Shown: piece by piece, positions 35,057 through 45,718 of the stretch | Layout: each line of letters opens with the position of its first letter | How positions within the stretch are numbered: the stretch's first letter is position 1 | Assembly: GCA_932521035.1 (NCBI GenBank) | Contig: OW051496.1 | Location: 2,852,001-2,916,000 of the forward strand | Source: Oscheius dolichura | Taxonomy: Eukaryota > Nematoda > Chromadorea > Rhabditida > Rhabditidae | Reading direction: 5' to 3' | Length of the DNA stretch: 64,000 nt | Made by a program: the position numbers and the translations under genes | The notes under the pieces: model-generated | What the model was told of the DNA's origin: nothing | Seen by the model: the letters and a program-made list of their open reading frames with translations, nothing else | Databases searched by the model: none

Positions 35057-38000
35057 TCACTGTTTACAGAGAAGATCAGCCAAATGTTGGGGAATAATGA
35101 TACAGTACGAATGTTCCCATACGTAGGGAAGAGATTGTGCCCATCGCCATCGTTCCCCGTCGAATATTTCCACCCGTCTTTTTGCCACAAGCATCTCATC
35201 CAACCCTCCCAGAGCATATATTTCCCCATCGAGAACTACTCCGCCATGCATCGGAACGTCAGGATTCTTCTCTCCCGGTTTCCATTTTCCATTTTCTTGT
35301 ATGAGATCGAGTTCCGCTACTGCTGTCGTGCAAATAGCGCCGAAGCATCCTCCCATGATTACCAGCTTATTTCTCCAAGTTAGAAGGCAATGATCATGAA
35401 GAGGGGCCGGCATATCGGCCAACTCTGTCCACACTCCGCTCTCCGGGTCAAAACACTCCACACTTTTCAAAAATTCGCACAGATATCCCGTGCCCTTTCC
35501 TCCACAAATGAATATTTTCTCATTCCAGACGGTGGCAGCTGCACGAGTTCTCGGATACTTCATGTCTCTGAAATATCTTTTTCTAACAAGGGAAGGTCGC
35601 GAACCTGCAGTGGCCGTTTTGGCTGATTTTTTGCCAGGATGTGGGCCCATGTCAGTGATATACAAAACAGAAAAAATTAGCTAATGAAATGCGCGAAATA
35701 ACCTCCTCCCTGGTTTTCCAACCCCTCTAAAACCGTTATTTCGCTTCCAAAAACGCTGAAATTACCACCAATTGGGTTATCTCGATGAGATAAGTCTAAC
35801 AACACCAATATCAACCAAGTTGAAGCTGCTTCGCAAATATCGAAAAATTGACCAAATGATCAGGAACTGGGCGAAAATACAGTTTTTTGAACGTTCGAAC
35901 AGACTTGCGATATTACTACCGTTAGACTCATCTCATCGAGATAGAGCGATTGGTAGTCATTTCTGCGTTTTTGGAAGCGAAATAGAGGTTGTAGAGCGGT
36001 TGGAAAACTAGCCCCGAAGCTGTTTCGTTGATTTCATAGAATTGCACTAAACTATGACGGTTGTTTGGGTCATTTTTGTACTGTGCTTATTAAGCACGTC
36101 GTCCTGCCTAGGCAAAAACAAACCGGAGCCTTCTAACGTGTATGGATCAAAAGTTATGAGGGCGAACAAAATGGGCTGAAATATAAGGTTCTGGGCTTTC
36201 GAGTCGGCCTAGCTCCTCCAAATCATCGATCGGGGAGCTAATTTTTTCTGTTTTGTATATCACTGACATGGACCCACATCCTGGCAAAAAATCAGCCAAA
36301 ACGGCCACTGCAGATTCGCGACCTTTCCTTGTAAACCGAAAAAAGCACCCAACTTACCGTATTTTGACCCATACATTCACCCTAGGATCGTAGAGCTCGA
36401 CACTTTTTAGAGGCTCTCCTTGGATGTTTTCTCCTCCCAGGACCCAGATGAATCCATTCAATTCCAACGTTGACTTTTGGATCAGCGCCCGTCCCTCGTT
36501 CATCTCAGCCAGATGTGACCATCTTGTACTTCTCGTGTCCAATTTTTGGAGACTTCTATTGTTGAGAGAGCCACCGACCACGTACAGTACTCCATTGATG
36601 CAAACTGCTCCGGCACCGATCAAGTTACCCGGCATCTTCTGTCGCGTCTTTTTCCAGTCACGCCGATCTTCGCTCAATACAGCCATTTCATCGTCGTAAC
36701 AACTTCCTCCCATGTATAAAATCTAAAGAAATTGAGGAATCTACTGTTTCTCACCGTTTTATCGGAGATATTAGACGTGGCGACGTTTGGCGGCAATTCA
36801 ATGATATACTGATTGGGAGGCGCGTCTTCAGCCATTCCCTGGGTAGTTATTGTATCCAAGATCCTAAAAAGACTTCAAACATCCTATTCTATCAGCTCAT
36901 ACCGCAAGAAACCGTCCTTTTTGCACAGTTCCCGAGGTAGGGGATCCCATAGAGACTTTCTGTTTCTTCTGTGGGGCCGGTCACGGACAAAGACTGCTTC
37001 TTCCTCTCGCTCTACAGGACGATCAAGGGTTATTACTTCTACTTCGGTAGAAGGTTCTGTACTCTCCCGCTTGCCAATATTATCCAACTCTGGATAAACG
37101 GGTCTTCTTTCATCCCTCTCTTGTCCACCCGCTGCTATGACAGCGCCAGAAGAGCCAGACTCTTCCTGGTCTACAAAAGAATTTCGGAACCATTCCCTTA
37201 CTCGATCGTATCTTTAAAAATATCTTGGAAAGGAGAAAAAATGAAGAATTACCGTCCTATAGACAGATCTTCAAGCATGTTAACCGCTCTAATTTCCACA
37301 GGAAGTACCGATGGCCCGGGTCCATGCTCCTCCTCTTGTCTGCCGCTCATTTCAAGTCCTTCTCTCAAAGTTTCCTGTTTCTGCTTCCGGTCACGGCCAC
37401 CTTTTCTTCGTTCCACTTTGCTAGCGATTGTAGCCTGCAATTTTCTTTAAAATCATTACGGGATGAACAAACTGAATGTTCGCTTCGATTTTGCGATTTT
37501 GAAGTGCCAGCGGCGTGGTCGTCTGAGAACGGAGGAGCCTTCTGGAAGAGGCTGATTTTTCGACGGAACCAACAATTGTCTCATACCCTGGTATTCTTCG
37601 ACTTCTTTTCTACCGTAACCCGAATCGTCTCCGTGTCTTCCACCATTCGTGTTCTAACAAAATCGTCTCTATTAGACTTTCTTATAGGATAGACTGAATT
37701 GGCGTTTTCTCCGTTTACCTTCTGGGCCTTACCTGGAGCCGGCTCATGGCAGTGGTTGACTGGAAGTTCCTCTACCGGTGAAAGAACACGAGGGACAACA
37801 TTTTTACCCTTATGGTTAGTTTTATGACTTCTGGAGGGCGATTCACTTCGACTTCTTTGTTTTGAAGAACGCTTATTATGGTCCCCAATTGAAACTGTTT
37901 GATTGGTTGAAGCCACCTATAAAAATGTTTTTCGAAAGAGAAAAATCTTTCTCTTTTGTACCTTCCCTTCCTCTGCCTTCTTTTCTACCCTAGCCGGGGT

Positions 38001-39488
38001 CTCGTCTTGTTTTTCTCCCGTTTGTGGAGAAATATCATCCGTTGGAAGAGACTCGATTAAATTTGGATATTTTGAACTGTAAAGATTGTTTATTTTAGTT
38101 GAAATTCGAAAAAGCTCACCTGTCTGACTTGAGAACATCACAATTATCGAGAGTTTCCATCTTTGGTTCGTCATATTCTCCTAATTCCAAAAAATCAAAC
38201 GCCGTTGCTACCATTCCTCTCTCCTTTTCGGCTACACTTTTATAAGATCCACGTGACTTTCCGGATTCTTTCGTCTTTGCGGGTTCTGGAGATGTTGGTC
38301 TCTTCTTCACTGTTACCACTTCCGGTTGAAAAAAGTCTTCATATTCTACTTCATATAGTACTTTCCCCTGGTCATCGCTAAAATATATATAAAATATTAT
38401 AAAAGTTTTCTAATCTACACGTTCCTACCGTAAAAAATCATCCCGTTCCGGCGCTTCCTCGGGTATTGGAATCCTTGGGTAGAGTCTAACCTCACTCCCC
38501 TCTTGCTGATTGGAATTCCCCCTTGTTGGACTGTGAGCGTCAGGAGAAACCAGAGGTTGCCTTTTAAGAAATTGTCGGACACATTTTCCCGCTTCATCGT
38601 CTCTATAAAGGTCTTAGAACGAATAGAAAAGGCGGAATACCTCTGGAAAGTAGAAGGAGACAGTGGGAAATCGATGACCGTCTCCTGATGTGAGTATTGA
38701 ACCCTGTCGAAGCCAGGAGCTGAATACCATGGTTCTTCAGGTATTGCCTGTCCCAGTTGAACTAAAAGAGGCGGCAGCTCTTCCAAACAACGAAGAGAAG
38801 TCTGCGAAGGCTCCTTCAATGTAGTTCGTCTTGGAGGAGTTGGGCATTTCTCCTCAATTTCGACCTCCAATTGGGCAGGGCAATCGTATTCAACAATTTC
38901 TTCTTCATCTTCGCTGTCTCTGCAAATATTATTATCATTTCATTTCATGTGAATTACATTGACCGGGGTGAAGGAGGCGGTATAAAAGGCGATGGCGATA
39001 CATTCCGTAGATCAGAAGGATCCATTTGTCCTTCACTTTTCCTGACATTTTCCTCAGTTTTATGCCGTATGCAAACCATTCCATCATCACCAAATCTCAC
39101 AGTATAAAGTTCTTCTTCTTCTTCTTCTGTTTCAGTAATGGCTGGATGGGTTACTGTAGAAGGCTCCAAGGAGCAATACTTGCTGATTCCTAGCGGCGGA
39201 AGTTCCGACTCTTCCCCGGAAAATGCCACTGGGTCCAATTGCCTCATATGGGCGAAAACTTCGGCAATACGGAGATGTTCCTCCAGTAAATCGTCTAAAA
39301 TTTCATTATCAATTGGAAAAGTAAAGAAATGTTTCACCTTGACTAGGCTGTAAGAGACAGGACGTATTGACGGTGAAGGTTTTTACTTGGTGGAGGTTGA
39401 ACCGCCTCAAGGGGATATCCGGCACGGAGGAGTGGCCGCTCTCCATGAGGAAGACACAGAAATTTGGTTGAAAATGGGATGGGAACAT
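35057..39488 (-). CDS. K3: large protein with charged N-terminus and C-terminal Kelch propeller
   Basis: Twelve minus-strand exons: 39338-39488, 38964-39294, 38641-38919, 38429-38602, 38120-38377, 37962-38076, 37587-37916, 37253-37434, 36903-37211, 36755-36863, 36358-36722, 35057-35567. They total 3,114 nt and give 1,037 aa in one frame, strong support for one gene. The ATG lies 10 nt after TTTGCAG. Residues 1 to about 745 are acidic/basic low-complexity, rich in E, K, P and S, with an E-run (TETEEEEEELYTV), an SR-like patch (KQRSRSESPSRSHK) and no known domain. Residues about 746-1037 form six diverged Kelch blades (LYVVGG, IWVLGG, IFICGG, LVIMGG, IYALGG). The boundary phases match K1, so the propeller has the same origin. 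The N-terminus looks intrinsically disordered and suits a scaffold role (inference). Confidence 0.85.
35586..36338. mobile_element. Foldback element filling the last K3 intron
   Basis: Outer arms 35586-35685 and 36240-36338 are inverted copies (AAGGTCGCGAA, CAGTGGCCGTTTTGGCTGAT and complements). Inner arms also pair: TTTCGCTTCCAAAAACGC at 35740-35757 with its complement near 35969-35986, and CTCGATGAGATAAGTC with a complement near 35930. The donor at 36357 and acceptor at 35568 lie just outside, so the element occupies almost the whole 790-nt intron. Confidence 0.85.
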
Positions 39489-39704
39489 ATTCAATGTCTG
39501 CAAATGAGGACTGTAAGGGATGGAAATCAATGGCTTTTGATAAAGGCTAATTTTAAAGCTATATTGTAAAGCATAAAAGATATAGTATTTTTCCAACGGT
39601 TAATCCGGGGATTTCTTGAAAATCAGGCAAAATTTGCGATTTTGTTCCCCAACTTCAAAATGGTCCCGAGCGGAGGCAAATTACTGCAACCCTTGCAAGT
39701 TTAC

Positions 39705-39860
39705 AAGTTTATTCCCATAATCAGCGCATATCACGTGAGGGAGGCTTCTTGCCCCTTGTTGCAGCGCGAGTTTTTGAACTGCTACAGCGGGACGGCGAGG
39801 TGGTAGGCCAGGACTCTCCCAGGTGGTCAAGTCGACGGGGTGAGGGAGTCCAAATGCGAT
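39705..39860 (+). repeat. Interspersed GC-rich repeat (second copy)
   Basis: Matches 20700-20850. It lies just past the last recognisable coding segment of the GTPase-like gene and may have truncated it. Confidence 0.65.
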
Positions 39861-39924
39861 GGAAAGCAAAATCTTTTGGATGAACTCGATTTTAAAGCTA
39901 TTGTAAAGCATAGGAAATACCTGT

Positions 39925-41592
39925 TGAAGTTGGTCTTCCTGTTCTATTGTCATCCTAACGGTATTCGAGAAGACAACACCAATTAGATCAATCCTCAGCT
40001 GTCCGTTCTCTTGTATCCAGTTGTAAAGAAGCCGGGAAACATCTTCAGACTCTCTGAAACGGACGGAAGTGCAGAGCTACAATGACGTGATTATTTTGAC
40101 ATCCAAAGACAGCAATCTATTGATTGAAATTGGATTTGCCCTATTTGAACAGAAGGCGCAACGTCTGAAATTCCTATTTTCTTTTTATTCCTGACGCTCT
40201 CGAAGTCTTCTTGATTCTTTGTATAAATGAGACCATCTCGACGACAGTAGGTATCAATTCCAAAAAATTTATGGCGGAAGCTCCCCCTGGTGTAATTTTT
40301 CTTACCTAGTCTGTCCAGTGTCCGGCGTGTCAATAACAATTGGTCGAAAGTCCATAAATGTATCATTAAACACAAAAGTAGTGATCGGAGCGACATGAGT
40401 CGTATTGCCGTCTTCCTAAAGTCACATTTCTGGTAAAAATTCAGATAAAAATTACTGTATTGGCTATGTGATAACGGTATTCCTGCTCCAATACAACTAA
40501 ATAGAAATGATTACAGAGGAAATCGATCAGGGAAGCTTTTCCATGAGATCCTATCAAGAGAATTACTCGGCTTTCCCTATCCTGGCTATCTGCAAATGGG
40601 CAAATCAAAATTAGCACAACAATAAGTTTTTGCTGATTTTAAAGCTCTAGTGAAACATTAAACTCACCTTCGAGAGCTCCAGCATAAACAGTCCGAACAT
40701 TTGAATTCAACTCAAAGGATTCACCGGCAAGTATACTGATTTTCTGGAGCGGGTCTCCCATAATGGGATTGGCTAGGATAGTCAGGGGAAGAGGCGGTAG
40801 ATATTGCTCACCTTGTTCTATTATTCTTCTTCGACTCTCCGTCATTTCGTCTTCTTCATTTTGTGGATTATCGCCTTGGTCATTTTTTACTTCTACCGTA
40901 TCAAGGGCCGCATTTATACCCGCCTCCCCGTCATAATCTGTTTCCGTTATAAGATAGTCAATCCCTTGATTCTTAAAAAGTCCTTGTCTTCCCCGAATCC
41001 CAAATTGTTCTGACTTACCAGAGAATCTGACGTATCTATCCCAAACTTCTCTTCCAATTCTTTCTTCTCCTTTTCCAGTTTGCCAATTATTACATTCTTC
41101 ACTTCTACTAGCTCCAAGATTTCGGTGATTTCCTCTCTATAAGGGTTCTCAATGGGCCGAGGGGTTTGTTCAGATTGGGTCTAGTTCCGAGCAAAATTTT
41201 TAAACATACAACTGACCAAGAAACTATTTTCTAAAACTTGTACCATAAAAATCGACAGAATAGATTGGTTTACCCCCCTTTCCACTCAAAAGACCCTAGT
41301 TTTCAGCTAAAATATAGACTGGAAGAGGCTCTTACAGTAAAATATCACGCCCAAGACCGTAAACCATCTAACTCCTGATAATTTTGATTGATCGAAACTA
41401 GGCGCAAAATATAATAGGAAAGCCCGTTGAGAACCCTTACAATATATCTTTCTCGTGGTCCACTCCAAAGAGTATTCTGGTTCTCTCTTCCAATTCTTCA
41501 ATCTCGTCTTTCAATTTGTCTATCTTCTCTTGCTTTTCGATTGTTTTCGCCCGTGCTTCGTGTTTTCGTACAACTGGATCATTAGCGGACAT
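39925..41592 (-). CDS. Coiled-coil P-loop GTPase-like protein, 3' end unclear
   Basis: Minus-strand exons with consistent phases: 41441-41592, 41019-41136, about 40848-40971, about 40679-40768, about 40455-40588 and about 40313-40414. Starts MSANDPVVRKHEARAK after an acceptor 6 nt upstream. Two coiled-coil segments (KIDKLKDEIEELEE; IIGKLEKEKKELEEKFG) precede an acidic linker, then a nucleotide-binding-type core: ILLIGSHGKASLIDFLCN resembles a P-loop (GxxGxGKS) with changed residues, PITTFVF a switch-I Thr region, and IVIDTPDTGQ a DxxG-type G3 motif in which Gly is replaced. Nucleotide hydrolysis is doubtful. A later segment (RLLYNWIQENGQ, about 39930-40050) is probably the next exon, but the join is unclear and a repeat follows. 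Possibly truncated. Confidence 0.65.
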
Positions 41593-41759
41593 TTCTCACC
41601 TAAATACCAACGATTTGCTTGAGTACACTTATTCCCGGAGAAATGAAAACATCCAGAGAAAAGATAGTGAAGAAGTGGAACTTTTTAAAGTAAAATTCCA
41701 GTTCACCCATTGTGGAAAACTACAAGGGGGTCTTTTAAAGGCATTGTAAAACAGACAAG

Positions 41760-42990
41760 GACGCTTTCCGGGAAAGATTGTAAGTTTGAGACAGTTGGAC
41801 GAGAGGAAAAGAAGTATAAATGTTAATTGTTTGTTTAAAATGTGGTTGTATACAATTGGAAGAAGGAAAATTTAAAATACAATGAGAAAAGCTGTTGAGC
41901 TGACGTTTGGGCGCATTGATTCAACCCAGCTGATAAGCAGACCTTCTTGTTCGACTATAACGGCCGTAATCTTGTGTTTTCCGAAAGGAACAGTCAGCTT
42001 TTCCGGTCAGTGATTGTTTCCGTAGGATCTGAAACAAAAATCAGATCACTAAAATAGGATCAATCTATCAAAAACGATGGTTTCCACTCCTTGGTTTCCA
42101 TACTTGCGTGAATACCAATTTGGAGAAAGATCAGTGTAACAAAGCGGGGGAGTGAGGAACAATGCATAAGGGCGTTTCAAAAAGATAGGAACATTTTGAG
42201 AAATCGATGTTCTGTGTCGGATTGAAACGATTTCTCAAGATTCGATGGGTTACACTGGTTTTGGTTAGCCGTCTTTCATTATTTTCTGACGTTAGATACC
42301 AAATTTCCCTCATTCTCTCAACAATCTTCCCCTTTCCTCTACCGAGTGATACAATATCCTCAATTCCTCAATAATCTGTGAATCTAATGGGCTAAAACGC
42401 TGGATTTCTCTACAACTTTTGTGGTATTCGCGGTAATCGGCGACAAGGGATCGGCTGGTAATGATTACACCTCCAGAAGTAGGTATCTTGGTCCGCAAAA
42501 AGCGAAAAATGCGATGCCTCTATATTTTTGAAACGTACTGTTTTTCAACGCCGGAGATTTCGACCGAAATTCCCAACGTGGAGAAACCCCGAGTGCGGAG
42601 CCTCCGCCAACACAAAACGGGGGCGTCGGCCGGCCAAGGCGCCCCTCATAAATACTGGGCTCCTCTAGTCACCCTACTATAATAACAACCCGCGGGCCTT
42701 CGGCAGCCTACGGCTGTCGTCTGTCTGTCAAAGTTATCCCCTTTCCCATCGGACAGACAAACAAACAGACAAACATCATAGCGCTAAAGAAAGGATTCTT
42801 ATCGTCGACTTAAAATTCCGTTACAAATAAATTTCACGGTACAAACCACACAAAAATTATTGCGACAACGCTTCTGCTACGGTTGCGTAGCTTTAGATAA
42901 GGATCAAAAAACACAAAACACCACATTTTCAACAATTTTTGAAATGAATCCTCTTGAATAGGAATACTTTAAATGGAGGGAAAGATTTAT
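41760..42990. other. Spacer with repeat debris
   Basis: No gene was recognised. It includes a diverged piece of the Kelch 5' flank (42130-42400, minus sense), the 75-bp repeat at 42598-42672, a GACAGACAAACAAACAGAC tract near 42750, and the K4 3' flank from about 42780. Confidence 0.5.
42598..42672 (+). repeat. 75-bp repeat, second copy
   Basis: Nearly identical to 34018-34093. Confidence 0.75.
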
Positions 42991-43005
42991 TTGTTTAATA
43001 GGGGA

Positions 43006-44655
43006 TTACACTGTGGAATTAGAAAGCATATCGGTCAGATGGAGGGGAATAACAATTGAAGACATAAGGCTGCACACATTGGGAAGCTGGGGACCCTCTC
43101 TCCAGCTTTTTCCATTAAATATTTCAGTTTTATCGAGATCTTTGCCTGTGCCATTATATCCTCCAATTACAAAAATCTCATTGTCAACGACTGCTGCAGA
43201 AAAGATACATCGACGTTGTTTCATAGGTGGCAGTTGTTTCCATGTTCGTTGTTTCATTGGCAGCAGTTGTTTCCATGTTCCTTTTCCTTCTAGATTACTC
43301 AGTTCCAGTACAGTATTGACTGTCTTTCCATCATCACCTCCCATTAAAATGATATTATTTCCATAAGAAACGAGAGAATGACCATGAAGAATTGTTGGCA
43401 TATCATTCAGCTTCGTCCAGACACCACTTTCCGGGTCGAAACATTCCACACTTTTCAAAGGAGTTGGATAACCCCATCCACCACAGACAATTAATTTGCC
43501 ATTATGAACTGCTGCAGTTGTATAACCTCGCGAATATTTCATGTCCCTAAAATATTGATTAGCCCTGATTGAGCCTTGTATCAGATGTTGTATCATCTCG
43601 TTTGAGAGACGAACCTCGTCTTGAGTGTGGATCAGGGCTGTGCGGGATGGCCATTTTCAAAACGGGACGGGATGACATGCTCATCCTGGTATGTGGGACG
43701 AGAGCGGGAAAATCCCGGGGTACTCCCGCGGGACGGGACGGGAACGGGATGGAACTCGCCCCACCAAAAAACGGAATAAAACGGGACGGGAATCCCGCAC
43801 ATCCCAGGTGTGGATCTCGTTTGATCGCGAGACAGACTCGTGATCACGTCTCGCTCTAATAACTCCTTTACTAGTCCAAGCCTAGTTTTATTTTGGCCTT
43901 TTTTTCCAACTACCGGGGTTTCAACTACGGGACCATTTGGCCTTTTCGCGAATAAAAACGCCTGAATTCCAGATTGAGATTTCAAAACAGGCACATTTCG
44001 CTCGCCAAGTTCCCAAATGGTCCCGTAGTTGAAAACCGGCCGTTGGAAACCGAACAGAAGAGAAAAATGGGGGGAAAGTGTTCAACCTACGGCATTTTCA
44101 TCCATTTGTTCTCCTTCGGATCATATCTTTCCACACTTTTAGATAATGCCATCTTGTCAAGATCATATCCTCCAAACACCCAGATGGATCCATTCCATTC
44201 CAGACAGCTGTATGAAATACCCCCTCGTTCCTCATTCATATCTGCCAATCGTATCCATTCCAATGTTTTGTTATCCAATTTGTATAATTCTTTAGCCATG
44301 ACATCACCACCGAATACATAGATCTCTCCATCCAGATATACTGCACCTCCGGCAATAAGTTTTCTCGGTAATTTCAATGCCAATTTGATCCATTTGTCTT
44401 GTTTCAAAATGACCATTTCATCACTTTCTCTGCCATCTTTTTCTCCTCCAAGGACCAAAATCTAAAAGAATGTTAATTATTCTCTTCCCCAATACCGCAC
44501 CGTTCCCTTATCCACTTGTCCTGGGATCAATTGTCTTTTTTCTTCCTGTAAAGCCGTTATAGCATCGGAAACTGAAATTTCTCTCGAGTTCTAAAAGGTT
44601 TCAATGATTTCTCACCCCCTTGTTGGATATTCGCTTCAGAAGGATTAGTTGCCAT
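43006..44655 (-). CDS. K4: Kelch protein with almost no coiled coil
   Basis: Four minus-strand exons: 44616-44655, 44501-44571, 44091-44461, 43006-43546. They sum to 1,023 nt and give 340 aa in frame. Compared with K1, one deletion fuses the first ten codons (MATNPSEANI) directly to the end of old exon 3 (QQG), and a second fuses old exons 4 and 5 (VSDAITALQ to EEKRQLIPGQ). Both keep phase, so the protein is essentially a bare propeller with a 37-residue lead. The six blades are intact. The terminal exon carries a 33-nt tandem duplication (TWKQLLPMKQR then TWKQLPPMKQR, about 43213-43278) before the fifth GG turn. The last intron (544 nt) contains the same insertion as K1. Confidence 0.87.
43605..44045 (-). 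mobile_element. Inverted-repeat insertion in the K4 last intron
   Basis: Same element and site as in K1: CAACTACGGGACCATTTGG with its inverse about 100 nt away, followed by a GGGACGGGA-rich tract that is longer than in K1. Confidence 0.75.
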
Positions 44656-44810
44656 TAGAGTAGCTGAAATAGTTTATGGAAAGATTGAGAAATGGGAAAA
44701 GTCGATTTGAACAAGGGAAGAGGTAGGGACAGTCCTTGATAAGGGAGACTTCGATAAGAAACGGAAATTGTTGCAGCTGTCGAGTTTGCCAGTGTTTGCC
44801 TAGTCCTTTC

Positions 44811-44955
44811 CTATTATTAGGGTAGGATACGTCATTTAGCCGGGACTGTAAACGGGAAGAATCTTCTTTTAGATTACGAGGCTATGGTGTCTGTCTGTGT
44901 GTCTGTTTGTTAGCATTTGGATCCGAGGGTCGGGGGTTCGATCCCCGGAGTGGTC
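44811..44955 (+). repeat. Transposon-end-like repeat with TGTCTGTC tract and B box
   Basis: TATTATTAGGGTAGGATA, then GTCTGTCTGTGTGTCTG, then GGGGGTTCGATCCCC. The first part is the inverse of 31855-31872; the last part is a perfect tRNA-type B box palindrome. Non-coding. Confidence 0.5.
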
Positions 44956-45049
44956 AAACGTTTTTGTTTTTTGAATGAAGTTTCTAGAAGTGCTTACCCT
45001 TATCAATTCTATTATTTGTCTTTGTTTCAGATTTGCCTGGAAAAGGTTC

Positions 45050-45185
45050 AGTTTTCTAATAGAATCGCTCACTTTCCGCTGCCTGTTCTACCTTTTCCAA
45101 TTTTTTTTTCAATTCTTCCCTTTCCCACTTCAGTTTGCCAATTTCTTTCTGTTTTTCCTTGATTGTAGCCAAGGCGTCATTCATT
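45050..45185 (-). pseudogene. Orphan coiled-coil first exon
   Basis: Starts with ATG 2 nt after TTCTAG and encodes a coiled coil (MNDALATIKEKQKEIGK, then KLKWEREELKKKLEK) ending at a GTGAGC donor. It resembles the first exons of the GTPase-like and RanBD genes in layout. No matching second exon was seen; downstream sequence is repeat DNA. Probably a gene fragment. Confidence 0.5.
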
Positions 45186-45718
45186 TCTAGAACTCAATTG
45201 TTATCAACCAAACAAAGAAGTAAGTAATGAGGAAAAGTGGTTTTTAAAATTACGAAAGAAGGAAAAACTTATTGACGGTGCGAAGGACTGATAAAGGTTG
45301 AAGAACTGACAACGCGCTCCTTGCTCTATCAGAGCTGATAGTATAAACCGTGAAGAGAAGCTTATTTTGTCAATTGAACCAGCGTTTTTATGGGTTGAAA
45401 TCCTAACGTACTGCGAGATACGGTAGAACACCATGTAACACCATGAATCACTTGATTTTGCACCTAACTATGTTCGCTGATTACCTGACCGTTAGGAAAA
45501 CGCTTGTTTTATCAATTGACACTGTTATGCATACTTCTGGAAGAGAGGACGGTCGCCCTGCTTGTATCATCCGAAAGAAACAGAATAATCTCGTTGAACA
45601 TCTAGAGAAGGCGAATAAAATGGGCACGGTCTTCACATCTACAGAATTTATTCTCATAATATGTTCAACATTCCTATTGTCCTATAGACGTTTCAACAAT
45701 AAAAATAATAAGAGTTTA

